Positions 18,061 to 26,804 of a stretch of 64,000 nt of DNA are shown here, piece after piece (the first letter of the stretch is position 1; the number at the start of each line of letters is the position of its first letter). This DNA comes from Bacillus pumilus (GTDB lineage: Bacteria > Bacillota > Bacilli > Bacillales > Bacillaceae): contig NZ_CP047089.1 in the NCBI RefSeq assembly GCF_009937765.1, forward strand, positions 434,001 through 498,000. The letters run 5' to 3'. A program made the position numbers and the translations under genes. The notes under the pieces are model-generated. The model did no database searches, was not told the origin of the DNA, and worked only from the letters and a program-made list of their open reading frames with translations.

Positions 18061-19026
18061 TTATGATAATTCAAGCTGCTTCTTCAATTCAGTCTTCACT
18101 TCGTTTAGCTGATTTTGATCCAATTGGAAATAATAAACTCCGTTTGGCTGGTAATCAGAGCCTTTCAGCTGAATGGTATCCATCGATTTCAATGACGTTA
18201 GAAGCGGGAAAAGCCCGACTAGTTCTTTCATCGAAAGGTTGGTCGCGACATTATCACCAAGTGTATCAATGATATTGTCATATGACGGAATAGACGTTAA
18301 CGATTTTGATTTATCAAAAATGGCTTTTAATACTTCCATTTGACGCTGTCCACGTAATAAATCGCTATCTGCTTTTCGTGTTCTCACATACGCGAGAGCT
18401 TGATCACCGTCTAGCGTATGAGTTCCTGTTTGAAGCTGTACCTTACCTTTTGTATCTTTTAGAACCTGTTTGACGACATAATCATCCTTCACGTTAATAG
18501 AAACCCCGTTTAGTTCATTAACGATCTCTTTAAATGCTTTGAAATTACTTTGGATCACAAAATCAACTGGAATATCTAGTAAATTTTCTACTGTACTTAA
18601 GGTTAAATCTGCACCGCCAAATGCGTGTGCATGTGTAATTTTGTCATAGCCATGCCCTGGAATATTCACGTATGAGTCCCTTGGAATGCTTAATAATTTT
18701 ACGGTCTTATTTGTACGATTGACGGTTGCTAAGACCATCGCATCGCTTCGTGCTTGTTTCACTGTTTCACCCGGTCTGCTGTCAATACCAAGCAATAAGA
18801 CAGAAAAGCTGTCTTTCCCAGGATCGAATGCTTCAATCCGTTTGACAGATTGAGCGCCGCGATCTAAAGATACTTGTGCTTTTTTTGCAGCGCTAGTCAC
18901 TTTGTAGTAGGCATAGCCTGTGACAGAAGCGGTTGTCAGTAAAAGAATACCGACTATAAATAGAGTGACTTTCACCCACGGTTTTAAACGCTTTTTTCCT
19001 TGGCGTTTGCTTCTTGATTGATCCAT
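18061..19026 (-). CDS. tagT: LytR-CpsA-Psr polyisoprenyl-teichoic acid-peptidoglycan ligase TagT
   Basis: 321 aa. A basic N terminus and one membrane anchor (about 20-41) precede an extracellular LCP domain. LCP residues are visible in LLLGIDSRPGE, SDAMVLATVN, LLSIPRDSYVNIPGHG and RTRKADSDLLRGQRQ, which supply the arginine/aspartate pyrophosphate-binding set. LCP enzymes transfer wall teichoic acid and other anionic polymers from undecaprenyl pyrophosphate onto peptidoglycan. Neighbours ywtE and ywtG identify it as the YwtF/TagT paralogue rather than LytR/TagU or TagV. It fits the tag genes 27 kb away and perhaps also the accessory polymer locus at the right end. Confidence 0.9.
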   Translation of the reverse strand: MDQSRSKRQGKKRLKPWVKVTLFIVGILLLTTASVTGYAYYKVTSAAKKAQVSLDRGAQSVKRIEAFDPGKDSFSVLLLGIDSRPGETVKQARSDAMVLATVNRTNKTVKLLSIPRDSYVNIPGHGYDKITHAHAFGGADLTLSTVENLLDIPVDFVIQSNFKAFKEIVNELNGVSINVKDDYVVKQVLKDTKGKVQLQTGTHTLDGDQALAYVRTRKADSDLLRGQRQMEVLKAIFDKSKSLTSIPSYDNIIDTLGDNVATNLSMKELVGLFPLLTSLKSMDTIQLKGSDYQPNGVYYFQLDQNQLNEVKTELKKQLELS

Positions 19027-19296
19027 ATATTTAAACCCTCGCTATGATTTTTATAGTAAAGATGTCCTTCTTTTTGCTTACAAACTAAAACAAATATACC
19101 TTAAAACGGGATATAGTGCGACATTTTTTTCACTAACGCTTAATTGACGTATCCTTATCGTAAAAAGTTTCAATAATACGCAAATGAAATATATTTGTCA
19201 TAAAACATCGAAATGTTTGAAGTGACAGAAAGTGAGGAAAATGATTTTTCATAGAGAAACATCCAGTACATACAGAACAAAAGAGGGGTTATGAAC
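19027..19296. other. Divergent intergenic region tagT / ywtG
   Basis: 270 bp with no ORF. AT-rich and suited to two divergent promoters, but I could not assign convincing -10/-35 pairs on either strand. Confidence 0.5.
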
Positions 19297-20661
19297 ATGA
19301 AAAATCGGAATGGGTGGCTTTATTTCTTCGGCGCACTAGGTGGCGCCTTATATGGCTATGATACAGGTGTCATTTCTGGCGCCATCTTATTTATGAAAGA
19401 GGATTTAGGGTTAAACGCATTTACAGAGGGACTTGTCGTCAGCTCGATTTTAATCGGTGCGATGCTCGGTTCCTCTTTATCTGGAAAGCTGACAGATCAA
19501 TTTGGGCGAAAAAAAGCCATCATCGCCGCCGCGATTTTGTTTATTATCGGCGGATTTGGTACAGCCCTTGCCCCGAATACCGAAGTGATGGTCTTATTCC
19601 GAATTGTGCTAGGGCTTGCTGTCGGGTGCTCGACAACGATTGTTCCATTATATTTATCTGAACTCGCTCCAAAGGAATCGCGAGGAGCACTGTCCTCATT
19701 AAACCAACTCATGATCACATTTGGTATTCTACTCGCCTATATTGTGAATTACGCTTTAGCGGATGCAGAGGCATGGCGCCTGATGCTTGGAATTGCGGTT
19801 GTTCCTTCTGTGCTTTTATTATGTGGGATTATGTTTATGCCGGAAAGTCCCCGCTGGCTGTTTGTCCATGGACAGGCAGACCGTGCAAAAGAAATATTAT
19901 CTAAACTGAGAAAGAGTAAGCAAGAAGTGGAAGAAGAAATTTCAGACATACAACAGGCAGAAAGTGAAGAAAAAGGCGGTTTTAAGGAATTATTTGAGCC
20001 ATGGGTGCGCCCAGCATTAATCGCTGGTGTCGGTCTTGCCTTTTTGCAACAGTTTATCGGTACCAATACGATTATTTACTATGCACCAAAAACATTCACA
20101 AGCGTTGGTTTTGGCAATTCAGCGGCCATTTTAGGAACCGTCGGAATTGGGGCAGTGAATGTCGTCATGACGTTTGTGGCGATTAAAATTATTGACCGTG
20201 TAGGGCGTAAAGCGCTGCTCTTATTTGGGAATGCTGGCATGGTCCTAAGTTTAATTGTCCTGTCAGTGGTCAATCGATTTTTCGAAGGGTCAACAGCGGC
20301 AGGATGGACAACTATTATTTGTTTAGGTCTCTTTATTGTCATCTTTGCTGTCAGCTGGGGTCCTGTTGTTTGGGTCATGCTTCCTGAGCTGTTCCCAGTA
20401 CATGTCCGAGGTATCGGTACAGGTGTCTCTACCTTCCTCCTTCATACAGGAAATTTAATCATTTCGCTTACATTTCCAACTTTACTAAGCGCGATGGGTA
20501 TCAGTAATCTTTTCCTCATTTATGCGGTCATCGGCGTAGGCGCCTTCTTATTTGTGAAATATATGGTGACTGAAACGAAAGGGAAAAGTCTTGAAGAAAT
20601 TGAAGACGATTTAAAAAAGAGGAATCGTGCCGTCACAGGTGACGAAGGAAAAACGGTGTGA
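19297..20661 (+). CDS. ywtG: Major facilitator sugar:proton symporter YwtG
   Basis: About 454 aa with 12 predicted helices, sugar-porter subfamily of the MFS. Signatures are GYDTGVISGAILF in helix 1, GRKKAIIAAA after helix 2, PESPRWLF before the central loop, QQFIGTNTIIYYAPK in helix 7 and PVVWVMLPELFP in helix 10, ending VTETKGKSLEEIE. It very probably imports a hexose or pentose with protons; the substrate is not known. ATG 19297 (MKNRNGW) is chosen over ATG 19291 because AGAGGGG (19282-19288) is 8 nt away from it and only 2 nt from the earlier codon. It is strongly similar to remembered B. subtilis YwtG, in the same genomic place. Confidence 0.92.
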   Translation: MKNRNGWLYFFGALGGALYGYDTGVISGAILFMKEDLGLNAFTEGLVVSSILIGAMLGSSLSGKLTDQFGRKKAIIAAAILFIIGGFGTALAPNTEVMVLFRIVLGLAVGCSTTIVPLYLSELAPKESRGALSSLNQLMITFGILLAYIVNYALADAEAWRLMLGIAVVPSVLLLCGIMFMPESPRWLFVHGQADRAKEILSKLRKSKQEVEEEISDIQQAESEEKGGFKELFEPWVRPALIAGVGLAFLQQFIGTNTIIYYAPKTFTSVGFGNSAAILGTVGIGAVNVVMTFVAIKIIDRVGRKALLLFGNAGMVLSLIVLSVVNRFFEGSTAAGWTTIICLGLFIVIFAVSWGPVVWVMLPELFPVHVRGIGTGVSTFLLHTGNLIISLTFPTLLSAMGISNLFLIYAVIGVGAFLFVKYMVTETKGKSLEEIEDDLKKRNRAVTGDEGKTV

Positions 20662-20667
20662 ACCACG

Positions 20668-20697
20668 ACCAGCTGCCCAGATGCAGCTGGTTTTTCT
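20668..20697 (+). terminator. Terminator of ywtG
   Basis: Perfect 9-bp stem ACCAGCTGC/GCAGCTGGT followed by TTTTTCTTT. Confidence 0.92.
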
Positions 20698-20798
20698 TTG
20701 TTAAACAAACGTTTAATCAAGAAAGGACAATCTCTCATCTTCTGAACGTGCTCCATATGACATACATATGGAACATGCGGGCGAAAGGTGGAAATGAG

Positions 20799-22196
20799 AT
20801 GGAAGGGAAAACGAGCATTGTCATGCTGACATACAATGAACTGCATTTAACGAAAAAATGTATCGACAGCATCAAGCAGCATACCCGAAGTGAACAATAT
20901 GAACTCATCATTGTTGATAATGCATCAACCGATGGGACGAAGGAATATGTGAGAGAGCTGAACGATGTGATCTTCATAGAAAATGAAGAAAATCGAGGCT
21001 TTGCAAAGGGCTGTAATCAAGGAGCAAAAAAAGCGACAGGAGATAGCATTCTCTTTTTAAATAACGACACGATCGTCACGGAAAACTGGCTTTCTCCATT
21101 AAGGGAGGCGTTATTTGCATCAGAACGTATTGGGATGGTAGGGCCAGTATCCAACTATGTGAGCGGTCCTCAAATGGTCGAGTCAACGTATACAGATGTG
21201 AAGGAACTGCCAGCCTTTGCGAAGAAATATACGGCTGCGAAAACAGGTCAGAGAACTTATGTACATCGGCTTGTGGGGTTTTGTCTACTTGTAAAAAAAG
21301 AGCTCATTGAAAAGGTGGGTTTATTTGATGAGCGGTTCGTGTATGGATCATTTGAGGATGACGACCTTTGTTTGAGATCTTTGCTGAACGGATATCAGCT
21401 TCAAATCGTTCACGATTCATTTGTGCATCATCACGGTCATGCAACCTTTCGAGCGAATCAAGATACGAACATCACTACATTGTTTGCAGAAAACAGGCTA
21501 CGGTTTTTAGATAAATGGGGCATTGACCTCAATTTGATGACTCCTCATCCGTACTTTGCAGATCTACTGCCTGAAGATGCTGCTTGTGTACTGGATGCGG
21601 GATGCGGCGTAGGGGCAACAGGGCTTGAACTCATGAATCGGCAGTCTGTTGACATGTACGGCGTAGAGGCTGATCCATTAAAAGCAGCCATCGCAAAGGC
21701 TTATTACAAAGAAGTCATTGAGGCAAAAGCAGATGAGTACCCGTGGTTAGAGAAAGAGGCTTTTTTTGATGCGGTCATTTTTTCGGATGTTTTAGAGCAT
21801 GTGTCAGATCCTTGGCATATGATTGAACAAGCGCACGCATCTTTAAAACCGGGTGGCGTGATCATTTGCTGCCTGCCGAACATGATGCATGCGGAGGTAC
21901 TACTCCCGTTAATGACAGGGGATTTTACGTATCAAGATGTAGGAATTTTAGATCGAGGTCACTTGAGGTTCTTCACACCAAACACAATGCATGCGCTTTT
22001 CCCAGACCATTTGTTTGAACGGGTGATCGAGCAGAGGATCAATGTTCCGATAGATCAAAACGTGCAATTGTTTTTTGATGAGATAGCAAGAGTAGGAACG
22101 TCACTTGGCTTGCAAACAAAGGCGTTAACTGATCAAGTGACACTATATCAGCTTTTAATTGTCGTGCGTAAAAAAGGCGGGTCCCCTTCGGGATAA
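20799..22196 (+). CDS. Fusion of a family-2 glycosyltransferase and a SAM-dependent methyltransferase
   Basis: 465 aa. Residues 1-240 are a GT2 domain: SIVMLTYNELHLTKKCIDSI, IIVDNASTDGT, FLNNDTIV (nucleotide-sugar and metal binding) and EDDDLCLR. Residues 255-460 are a class I methyltransferase with SAM motif I VLDAGCGVGATG (about 264-275), FSDVLEHVSDPW, LKPGGVIICCLPN and the UbiG-like RGHLRFFTP. Together they suggest a sugar transferred and then O-methylated, or a methyl cap ending a glycan, in the cytoplasm. ATG 20799 has AAAGGTGG upstream; the earlier in-frame ATG at 20658 overlaps ywtG and its terminator. It is monocistronic, and the acceptor is unknown. Confidence 0.85.
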   Translation: MEGKTSIVMLTYNELHLTKKCIDSIKQHTRSEQYELIIVDNASTDGTKEYVRELNDVIFIENEENRGFAKGCNQGAKKATGDSILFLNNDTIVTENWLSPLREALFASERIGMVGPVSNYVSGPQMVESTYTDVKELPAFAKKYTAAKTGQRTYVHRLVGFCLLVKKELIEKVGLFDERFVYGSFEDDDLCLRSLLNGYQLQIVHDSFVHHHGHATFRANQDTNITTLFAENRLRFLDKWGIDLNLMTPHPYFADLLPEDAACVLDAGCGVGATGLELMNRQSVDMYGVEADPLKAAIAKAYYKEVIEAKADEYPWLEKEAFFDAVIFSDVLEHVSDPWHMIEQAHASLKPGGVIICCLPNMMHAEVLLPLMTGDFTYQDVGILDRGHLRFFTPNTMHALFPDHLFERVIEQRINVPIDQNVQLFFDEIARVGTSLGLQTKALTDQVTLYQLLIVVRKKGGSPSG

Positions 22197-22205
22197 CCGC
22201 CTTTT
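22172..22205. terminator. Bidirectional terminator between the GT2-methyltransferase gene and gerBC
   Basis: AAAAGGCGG/CCGCCTTTT stem. The stop codon of the upstream gene lies in the loop side, and gerBC ends 3 nt beyond on the other strand. Confidence 0.88.
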
Positions 22206-22208
22206 GCA

Positions 22209-23354
22209 TTACCATTTGAAGCTTTTCGTTGAGCCCTCTGCCCCAAAGTTTAAAATGCTGACTTTGACATCATATTCGATTTCCGCTTCTTGAAAGAGCG
22301 CATCCCATTCGTCTCGATGCTTTTCCCAATAGTCAGGGTATTTAATACGAAATTGCCGGCTTAAAAAGATAGGATCAACGCCCACCTCTTTTTGCACATG
22401 ATGAACCGCTTTTTGAATCCTTTGTTTGATTTTATTTGCAAAAAGACGCTCAAATCTTTGGATGTACTGCTCATCGTATGAGTTTTCTTCAGGATACTGA
22501 TCTTCAGAAAGCTTTCCATTTGTGTTGACAATAATCTTAAAGGAAATATGCCCATCTTTCAGATAAGGTTCAATCTTAGTTTTGGCTTTCTTAATTTCAT
22601 ATGTGATCGGAAAGCCTTTGTAAGTAGCTGGTACAACGCCGCCTGAGATTCGGTCCATCACCCAGTTTAAAGATTGGACATCCTTTGCAGGGATGAATCC
22701 GATCAGCTTTCGGTTTTTACCGTGAATGATTCCTGCCCCATCATAGATAAGCTCGCCGTCTATCGCGTCTACACTTTGGACAAGGAAGCTCACGCCCATC
22801 TGGAAGTAATCAGATGCCCGGCCAATACGTGTTGGCAGTAAGATCTTTCCGTTAAAGTTTCGGTTTTTGGATGTTTCAAAGATATGTTCAACTGGAACCT
22901 TTTGCTGTGATTTCAATTTTTGATTGATTACTTTTGATGCATCACCACGTGACACGAGGAGATAGCTGCTTCGCCGAACTTCATCATCTCGAATAAAATG
23001 ATTGAGCGTTCCTTGAATATCGTGATGTTCTGCTTGATCTTTGCCGAACAGAAAGATTTTTAGATGATCACTATAGATTGGCGGGTCCTTTAAGGCGACA
23101 TTACTGACAGCCTCCAGCACGTTTTTCCCCTTCGAGACGACGTTTACATAGCCAGGAGAATCGGCCTCTTGTGTTCCGCCCATCTTCGGCACCAGGTTTT
23201 GGTAAGTGAGCTTAACTCCTTTCTGTTCCTCCTCATCTATTCCAACGCCGCGCACAAATGATAATTTTTCAATATCTTTTAAGTCCCAGCATCCTGCTGA
23301 TAGAAGGAAGAGACAGCAGGACAAAAAAATGAACAATACACGTCTTCCTCTCAT
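22209..23354 (-). CDS. gerBC: Germinant receptor C subunit, lipoprotein
   Basis: About 381 aa. The lipoprotein signal MRGRRVLFIFLSCCLFLLSA-GCWD has its lipid-anchor Cys in GCWDLKD, followed by the Ger(x)C fold (LSFVRGVGIDEE, SDHLKIFLFGKDQA, RRSSYLLVSRG and a C-terminal FRIKYPDYWEKHRDEWD). It is part of a nutrient germinant receptor in the spore inner membrane. The start at 23354 is preferred: GGGGAGG lies 9 nt upstream, whereas the ATG at 23372 would place that Shine-Dalgarno inside the gene. It overlaps gerBB by 4 nt. Confidence 0.87.
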   Translation of the reverse strand: MRGRRVLFIFLSCCLFLLSAGCWDLKDIEKLSFVRGVGIDEEEQKGVKLTYQNLVPKMGGTQEADSPGYVNVVSKGKNVLEAVSNVALKDPPIYSDHLKIFLFGKDQAEHHDIQGTLNHFIRDDEVRRSSYLLVSRGDASKVINQKLKSQQKVPVEHIFETSKNRNFNGKILLPTRIGRASDYFQMGVSFLVQSVDAIDGELIYDGAGIIHGKNRKLIGFIPAKDVQSLNWVMDRISGGVVPATYKGFPITYEIKKAKTKIEPYLKDGHISFKIIVNTNGKLSEDQYPEENSYDEQYIQRFERLFANKIKQRIQKAVHHVQKEVGVDPIFLSRQFRIKYPDYWEKHRDEWDALFQEAEIEYDVKVSILNFGAEGSTKSFKW

Positions 23355-24451
23355 GCAGATCGACCTCCCCATTTTTTGCGTATCATCAGCAGAATGGCTG
23401 TAATAAAAGGAACGGCTAAAACGACGAACAATGCATAGCCGAGTAAAGTAGAGTAGTAAAAGACTTCATTGATATTTCTCGGAAATAAAGAGAGGGCAGA
23501 GGTAATCAAAAACAGCAGCCATAGCAGTCTCGTTACATTGGTCGTCTTAAAGACTGTATGGCAACCTTTAATGGCAAATTGGAAAAAGCCTAGCATGCAA
23601 ATAAACTGTTGGCACGTCCAAATCGTCAGCAAAAATATATCAAATCGTTCAATGAAGACCCCTTCAAGTTCTAGTGCTTGAATGAGGGATACAGTCGGCC
23701 AGGTGAGGGATTTCGTTTCACCTACTGTCATGGAACCAATCACAACAAAGAGCGTGAGGGAATAGATAAGAGAAGTAATCCCAACCCCGATCGCAGCTGC
23801 CCATTTCGCTTTTGACCATTTGTCTTTATAAATAAGTGGTACAACAAACAAAATGACCTCAAAGCCAGTAAATTGAATAAAGGTTTGAGAGAACAACTTG
23901 CTAAAATCCCGAAACCCGTGCGCCATCACAGGACGCAAATAATCAAAATCGAATATTTTCAAACTAAACAGCATGAGCCCAATATAAATAATCATCGTCA
24001 TCGGATATATGTATGTCACCATTTTGACTATTGGAAAAATACCACTTTTCAAATGATAGATCGCCACGAGAAGAAAAATCATCACAATCACTGCCATGGG
24101 AGTCGATTCCAGCAGGAAAAATTGGACGACTTCTCCGAGAACACGCGCTTCGAAGCCGACGATGCCTAGTAAATAGACAATCAGTATTAAATTGAAGAAC
24201 GTGCCAAAGATGGCACCGGCTCCTTTTCTATTTGACTCAAAAATGGTATCCGGCGCATTTTTTTCAGCAATCCATCCCAACAAAAAAGCAACGAAAGCGA
24301 AGATGACTCCCTGTATTAATACAATGATCCAGCCATCAGGGAATCCTGAATTGGCAGAACTGCGTGGAATGGTTAAAATTCCAGCGCCTATCATTGTAGA
24401 GCTGCACAGAATGGTGACTTGTAACAATGATAGCTTCTCAGCTCTGTACAT
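23351..24451 (-). CDS. gerBB: Germinant receptor B subunit, amino-acid-permease-like
   Basis: 366 aa with ten predicted helices. The first helix TILCSSTMIGAGILTIP carries the APC-type GAG segment, and FTGFEVILFVVPLIYKDK is a family landmark in the middle. Such subunits bind the germinant; GerB of B. subtilis responds to asparagine with glucose, fructose and K+. RBS AAGGAG lies 8 nt before the ATG at 24451, and the gene starts 3 nt after gerBA. Confidence 0.87.
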   Translation of the reverse strand: MYRAEKLSLLQVTILCSSTMIGAGILTIPRSSANSGFPDGWIIVLIQGVIFAFVAFLLGWIAEKNAPDTIFESNRKGAGAIFGTFFNLILIVYLLGIVGFEARVLGEVVQFFLLESTPMAVIVMIFLLVAIYHLKSGIFPIVKMVTYIYPMTMIIYIGLMLFSLKIFDFDYLRPVMAHGFRDFSKLFSQTFIQFTGFEVILFVVPLIYKDKWSKAKWAAAIGVGITSLIYSLTLFVVIGSMTVGETKSLTWPTVSLIQALELEGVFIERFDIFLLTIWTCQQFICMLGFFQFAIKGCHTVFKTTNVTRLLWLLFLITSALSLFPRNINEVFYYSTLLGYALFVVLAVPFITAILLMIRKKWGGRSA

Positions 24452-24454
24452 CGG

Positions 24455-25921
24455 TTAATCTCCTTGTCTTTTGAGATTTTTTATTTTTGCTGTTTTCGGT
24501 CTCGATTTAAATAACCCAATTGGAAGACGTACATACGTATCCTTTAAATCTGAAAACGGTGAAGACAAAACAGGCGTGAAATAGTCAAAACCAAAGGTCT
24601 TTAATTGCATCAAGTGACAAAGCACAAATAAATAACACATGATTAAGCCATATAACCCAAACATCGCTGAACTGAAAATGGCCATAAATCGCAAGATACG
24701 CAGCGGGAAACTAAAGTCATAGGATGGTGCCGTAAAGTCAGCGAGTGCCGTTAGCGACACAATAATCACCATTAAGGCACTGACGATATTGGCTTGGACA
24801 GCCGCTTGACCAATGATGACCCCGCCAATGAGCCCAATTGTCTGCCCGATGGCTCTAGGCAGCCGAAGTCCAGCTTCCCGCAGCAGCTCTATCGTAAAAG
24901 ACATGAGAATCGCCTCAACAACAGGAGGGAACGGAACATTCTGACGGCTGCCTGCGATGGTGAGTGCCATCCGTGTTGGTAATAAGCCTGGGTGATAAGA
25001 GACAAGTGCAATGTAAAGCCCGGGTAAAAAAATCGTGAGCAAAACAGCGATATAACGGAGTAAACGTAAAAGAGTCGCACTAGTCCATCTCTGATAATAA
25101 TCTTCAGGTGATTGCATCAAGGCTGTAAAGGTCATTGGTAAAATGAGTGCAAAGGGAGTGCCATCGAGTAAAATCGATACTTTCCCTTCAAGCACAGATG
25201 CAATCACCCGGTCTGGACGTTCTGTATTTTGAATCTGCGGAAAAATGGAGATGTGGCTGTCCTCAATCAGTTGTTCAATATAGCCGGTTTCAGGGATGTC
25301 ATCCATTTTAATTTCGGACATCCGTGATAAAACATCTTCTACTAATTTGGGATCAACAATATCACGAACGTATACAAGGGCTGCGGCCTTCTTATTGCGA
25401 GTACCTACATTCACCTTTTGAATGACAAGGTTTGGGTCGTTTGCCCGCTCACGAATTAAAGCCGTGTTTTTTTCAAGGTTTTCAATAAAACCGATCCGAG
25501 GCCCTCTTACAAGGACTTCCGATTGCGGCTCTTCTACTTCTCTAAATTGAAAAAGGTTCGTTTGGAGCGCAAGTGCTTGTGCTGCACCATCTACAAATAA
25601 AATAGCCCTGCCGCTATATAACTGCTCGATGGCAAGGTTCATATCCTCCAGCACGTCATTTTGGATGCCAAAGAACGTTTTAGACAGAGCCGGAAGCGTA
25701 TTAGGATCAACCTCCGTAATATCCAATTCCTTTTGCATGGGTGAAATGATTTGTTTGGAAAGCATCTCAAACTCTGTGAGTCCTTCAACGTACATGAGAC
25801 ATGCAGAGATAGCTGAAGGACCAAATGAAAATGAGTGGAACACGATATCATCACTTTTCCCGGCAAAGCTCTTGACGCGCTTGATGACGGACGCTATATC
25901 TTGTTCAATACGACTTTTCAT
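24455..25921 (-). CDS. gerBA: Germinant receptor A subunit
   Basis: 488 aa. The soluble N-terminal region (about 1-270) has VFHSFSFGPSAISACLMYVE and RGPRIGFIENLEKN. The membrane domain contains LEGKVSILLDGTPFALILP, PFPPVVEAILMSFTIELLRE and RLPRAIGQTIGLIGG. Assignment to gerB rests on position (next to the ywtG-pmi segment, as in B. subtilis) and on remembered similarity of the N terminus; a tree would settle it. It is the first gene of the A-B-C operon, behind a sigma-G-like promoter. Confidence 0.86.
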   Translation of the reverse strand: MKSRIEQDIASVIKRVKSFAGKSDDIVFHSFSFGPSAISACLMYVEGLTEFEMLSKQIISPMQKELDITEVDPNTLPALSKTFFGIQNDVLEDMNLAIEQLYSGRAILFVDGAAQALALQTNLFQFREVEEPQSEVLVRGPRIGFIENLEKNTALIRERANDPNLVIQKVNVGTRNKKAAALVYVRDIVDPKLVEDVLSRMSEIKMDDIPETGYIEQLIEDSHISIFPQIQNTERPDRVIASVLEGKVSILLDGTPFALILPMTFTALMQSPEDYYQRWTSATLLRLLRYIAVLLTIFLPGLYIALVSYHPGLLPTRMALTIAGSRQNVPFPPVVEAILMSFTIELLREAGLRLPRAIGQTIGLIGGVIIGQAAVQANIVSALMVIIVSLTALADFTAPSYDFSFPLRILRFMAIFSSAMFGLYGLIMCYLFVLCHLMQLKTFGFDYFTPVLSSPFSDLKDTYVRLPIGLFKSRPKTAKIKNLKRQGD

Positions 25922-25950
25922 AATACCTCACCCTCATGTCATGTTTTTTA

Positions 25951-25981
25951 TAGAGTGACTCGGATGGTGGAGAATTATGCA
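25951..25981 (-). promoter_or_regulatory. Sigma-G-type promoter of gerBA-gerBB-gerBC
   Basis: Minus strand: -35 TGCATA (25981-25976), 18-nt spacer, -10 CACTCTA (25957-25951), against consensus TGHATR and CATACTA. It lies about 30 nt before the gerBA start. Confidence 0.7.
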
Positions 25982-26026
25982 AATAGAAAAAAGAGAATCC
26001 CTGCAAATAGGAATTCTCTCGTCTGT

Positions 26027-26800
26027 TTATCTCGCAAGCCAGCCGCCATCAACAGCTAAAATATGACCGTTCATATAATCGGAGGCTGGTGAGCTAAGGA
26101 AAACAGCCGCACCGGCTAGATCCTCAGGCTTTCCCCAGCGCCCGGCAGGGATTCGTTTGAGAATCTCTTCATTTCGATTCTCATCGTCCCGAATGGCTTG
26201 CGTATTATTGGTCGCAATGTAACCAGGAGCGATCGCGTTCACTTGTATATGCTGGTTCGCCCATTCGTTTGCAAAGGCCTTCGTCAGCCCTGCGACTGCG
26301 TGTTTACTTGCTGTATAAGCGGGGACAAAGACGCCGCCTTGAAATGATAGAAGGGAGGCGATATTGACGATTTTCCCTTGCCCATTTTTCAGCATCTGCC
26401 GCCCAACCCTTTGGGTGAGGAAAAAGAGACTATTGATATTCACATCCATGACCGTATGCCAATCTTCCTCTGAATAATGAGCGGCCTGCTCTCTTTTAAT
26501 GGTGCCAGCATTATTGATTAAAATATCAATTGTATGCTTTTGTAACATGGCATCGACAGCTTGCTTTGCACTTTGAGGATCGGAAAAGTCAACCTGAACC
26601 GCATGAAACGAGCGGCCCGCCTGTTCGACAAGCGCTTTCGTTTCCTCAAGCGGTGTATGGTGGTATGTGCCGATAATATCTGCGCCTGACCTGGCAAGCG
26701 CCACAGCAATGCCCTGCCCAATGCCCGTTCCAGGACCTGTCACAAGGGCTGTTTTGCCTTCAAGAGAAAAGAGGGACGCTACATAGGATGCTGTTGTCAT
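26027..26800 (-). CDS. kduD: 2-dehydro-3-deoxy-D-gluconate 5-dehydrogenase
   Basis: 257 aa, classical short-chain dehydrogenase. It has a nucleotide-binding TGPGTGIGQGIA (TGxxxGIG), INNAGTIKRE, catalytic Ser in IASLLSFQGG, YTASKHAVAGLTKAF (YxxxK) and INAIAPGYIATNNT (split as NAIAPGYIATN). It reduces 2,5-diketo-3-deoxygluconate to KDG with NAD(P)H in unsaturated-uronate breakdown. ATG 26800 is preferred over GTG 26803, as GAGGT then lies 6 nt away. It follows kduI by a few nucleotides. Confidence 0.94.
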   Translation of the reverse strand: MTTASYVASLFSLEGKTALVTGPGTGIGQGIAVALARSGADIIGTYHHTPLEETKALVEQAGRSFHAVQVDFSDPQSAKQAVDAMLQKHTIDILINNAGTIKREQAAHYSEEDWHTVMDVNINSLFFLTQRVGRQMLKNGQGKIVNIASLLSFQGGVFVPAYTASKHAVAGLTKAFANEWANQHIQVNAIAPGYIATNNTQAIRDDENRNEEILKRIPAGRWGKPEDLAGAAVFLSSPASDYMNGHILAVDGGWLAR

Positions 26801-26804
26801 CACA

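Noticed and set aside
20658-20798. N-terminal extension of the GT2-methyltransferase from an upstream ATG
   Set aside because: The stretch overlaps the end of ywtG and its terminator, and the Shine-Dalgarno AAAGGTGG points to ATG 20799, where the GT2 fold begins.
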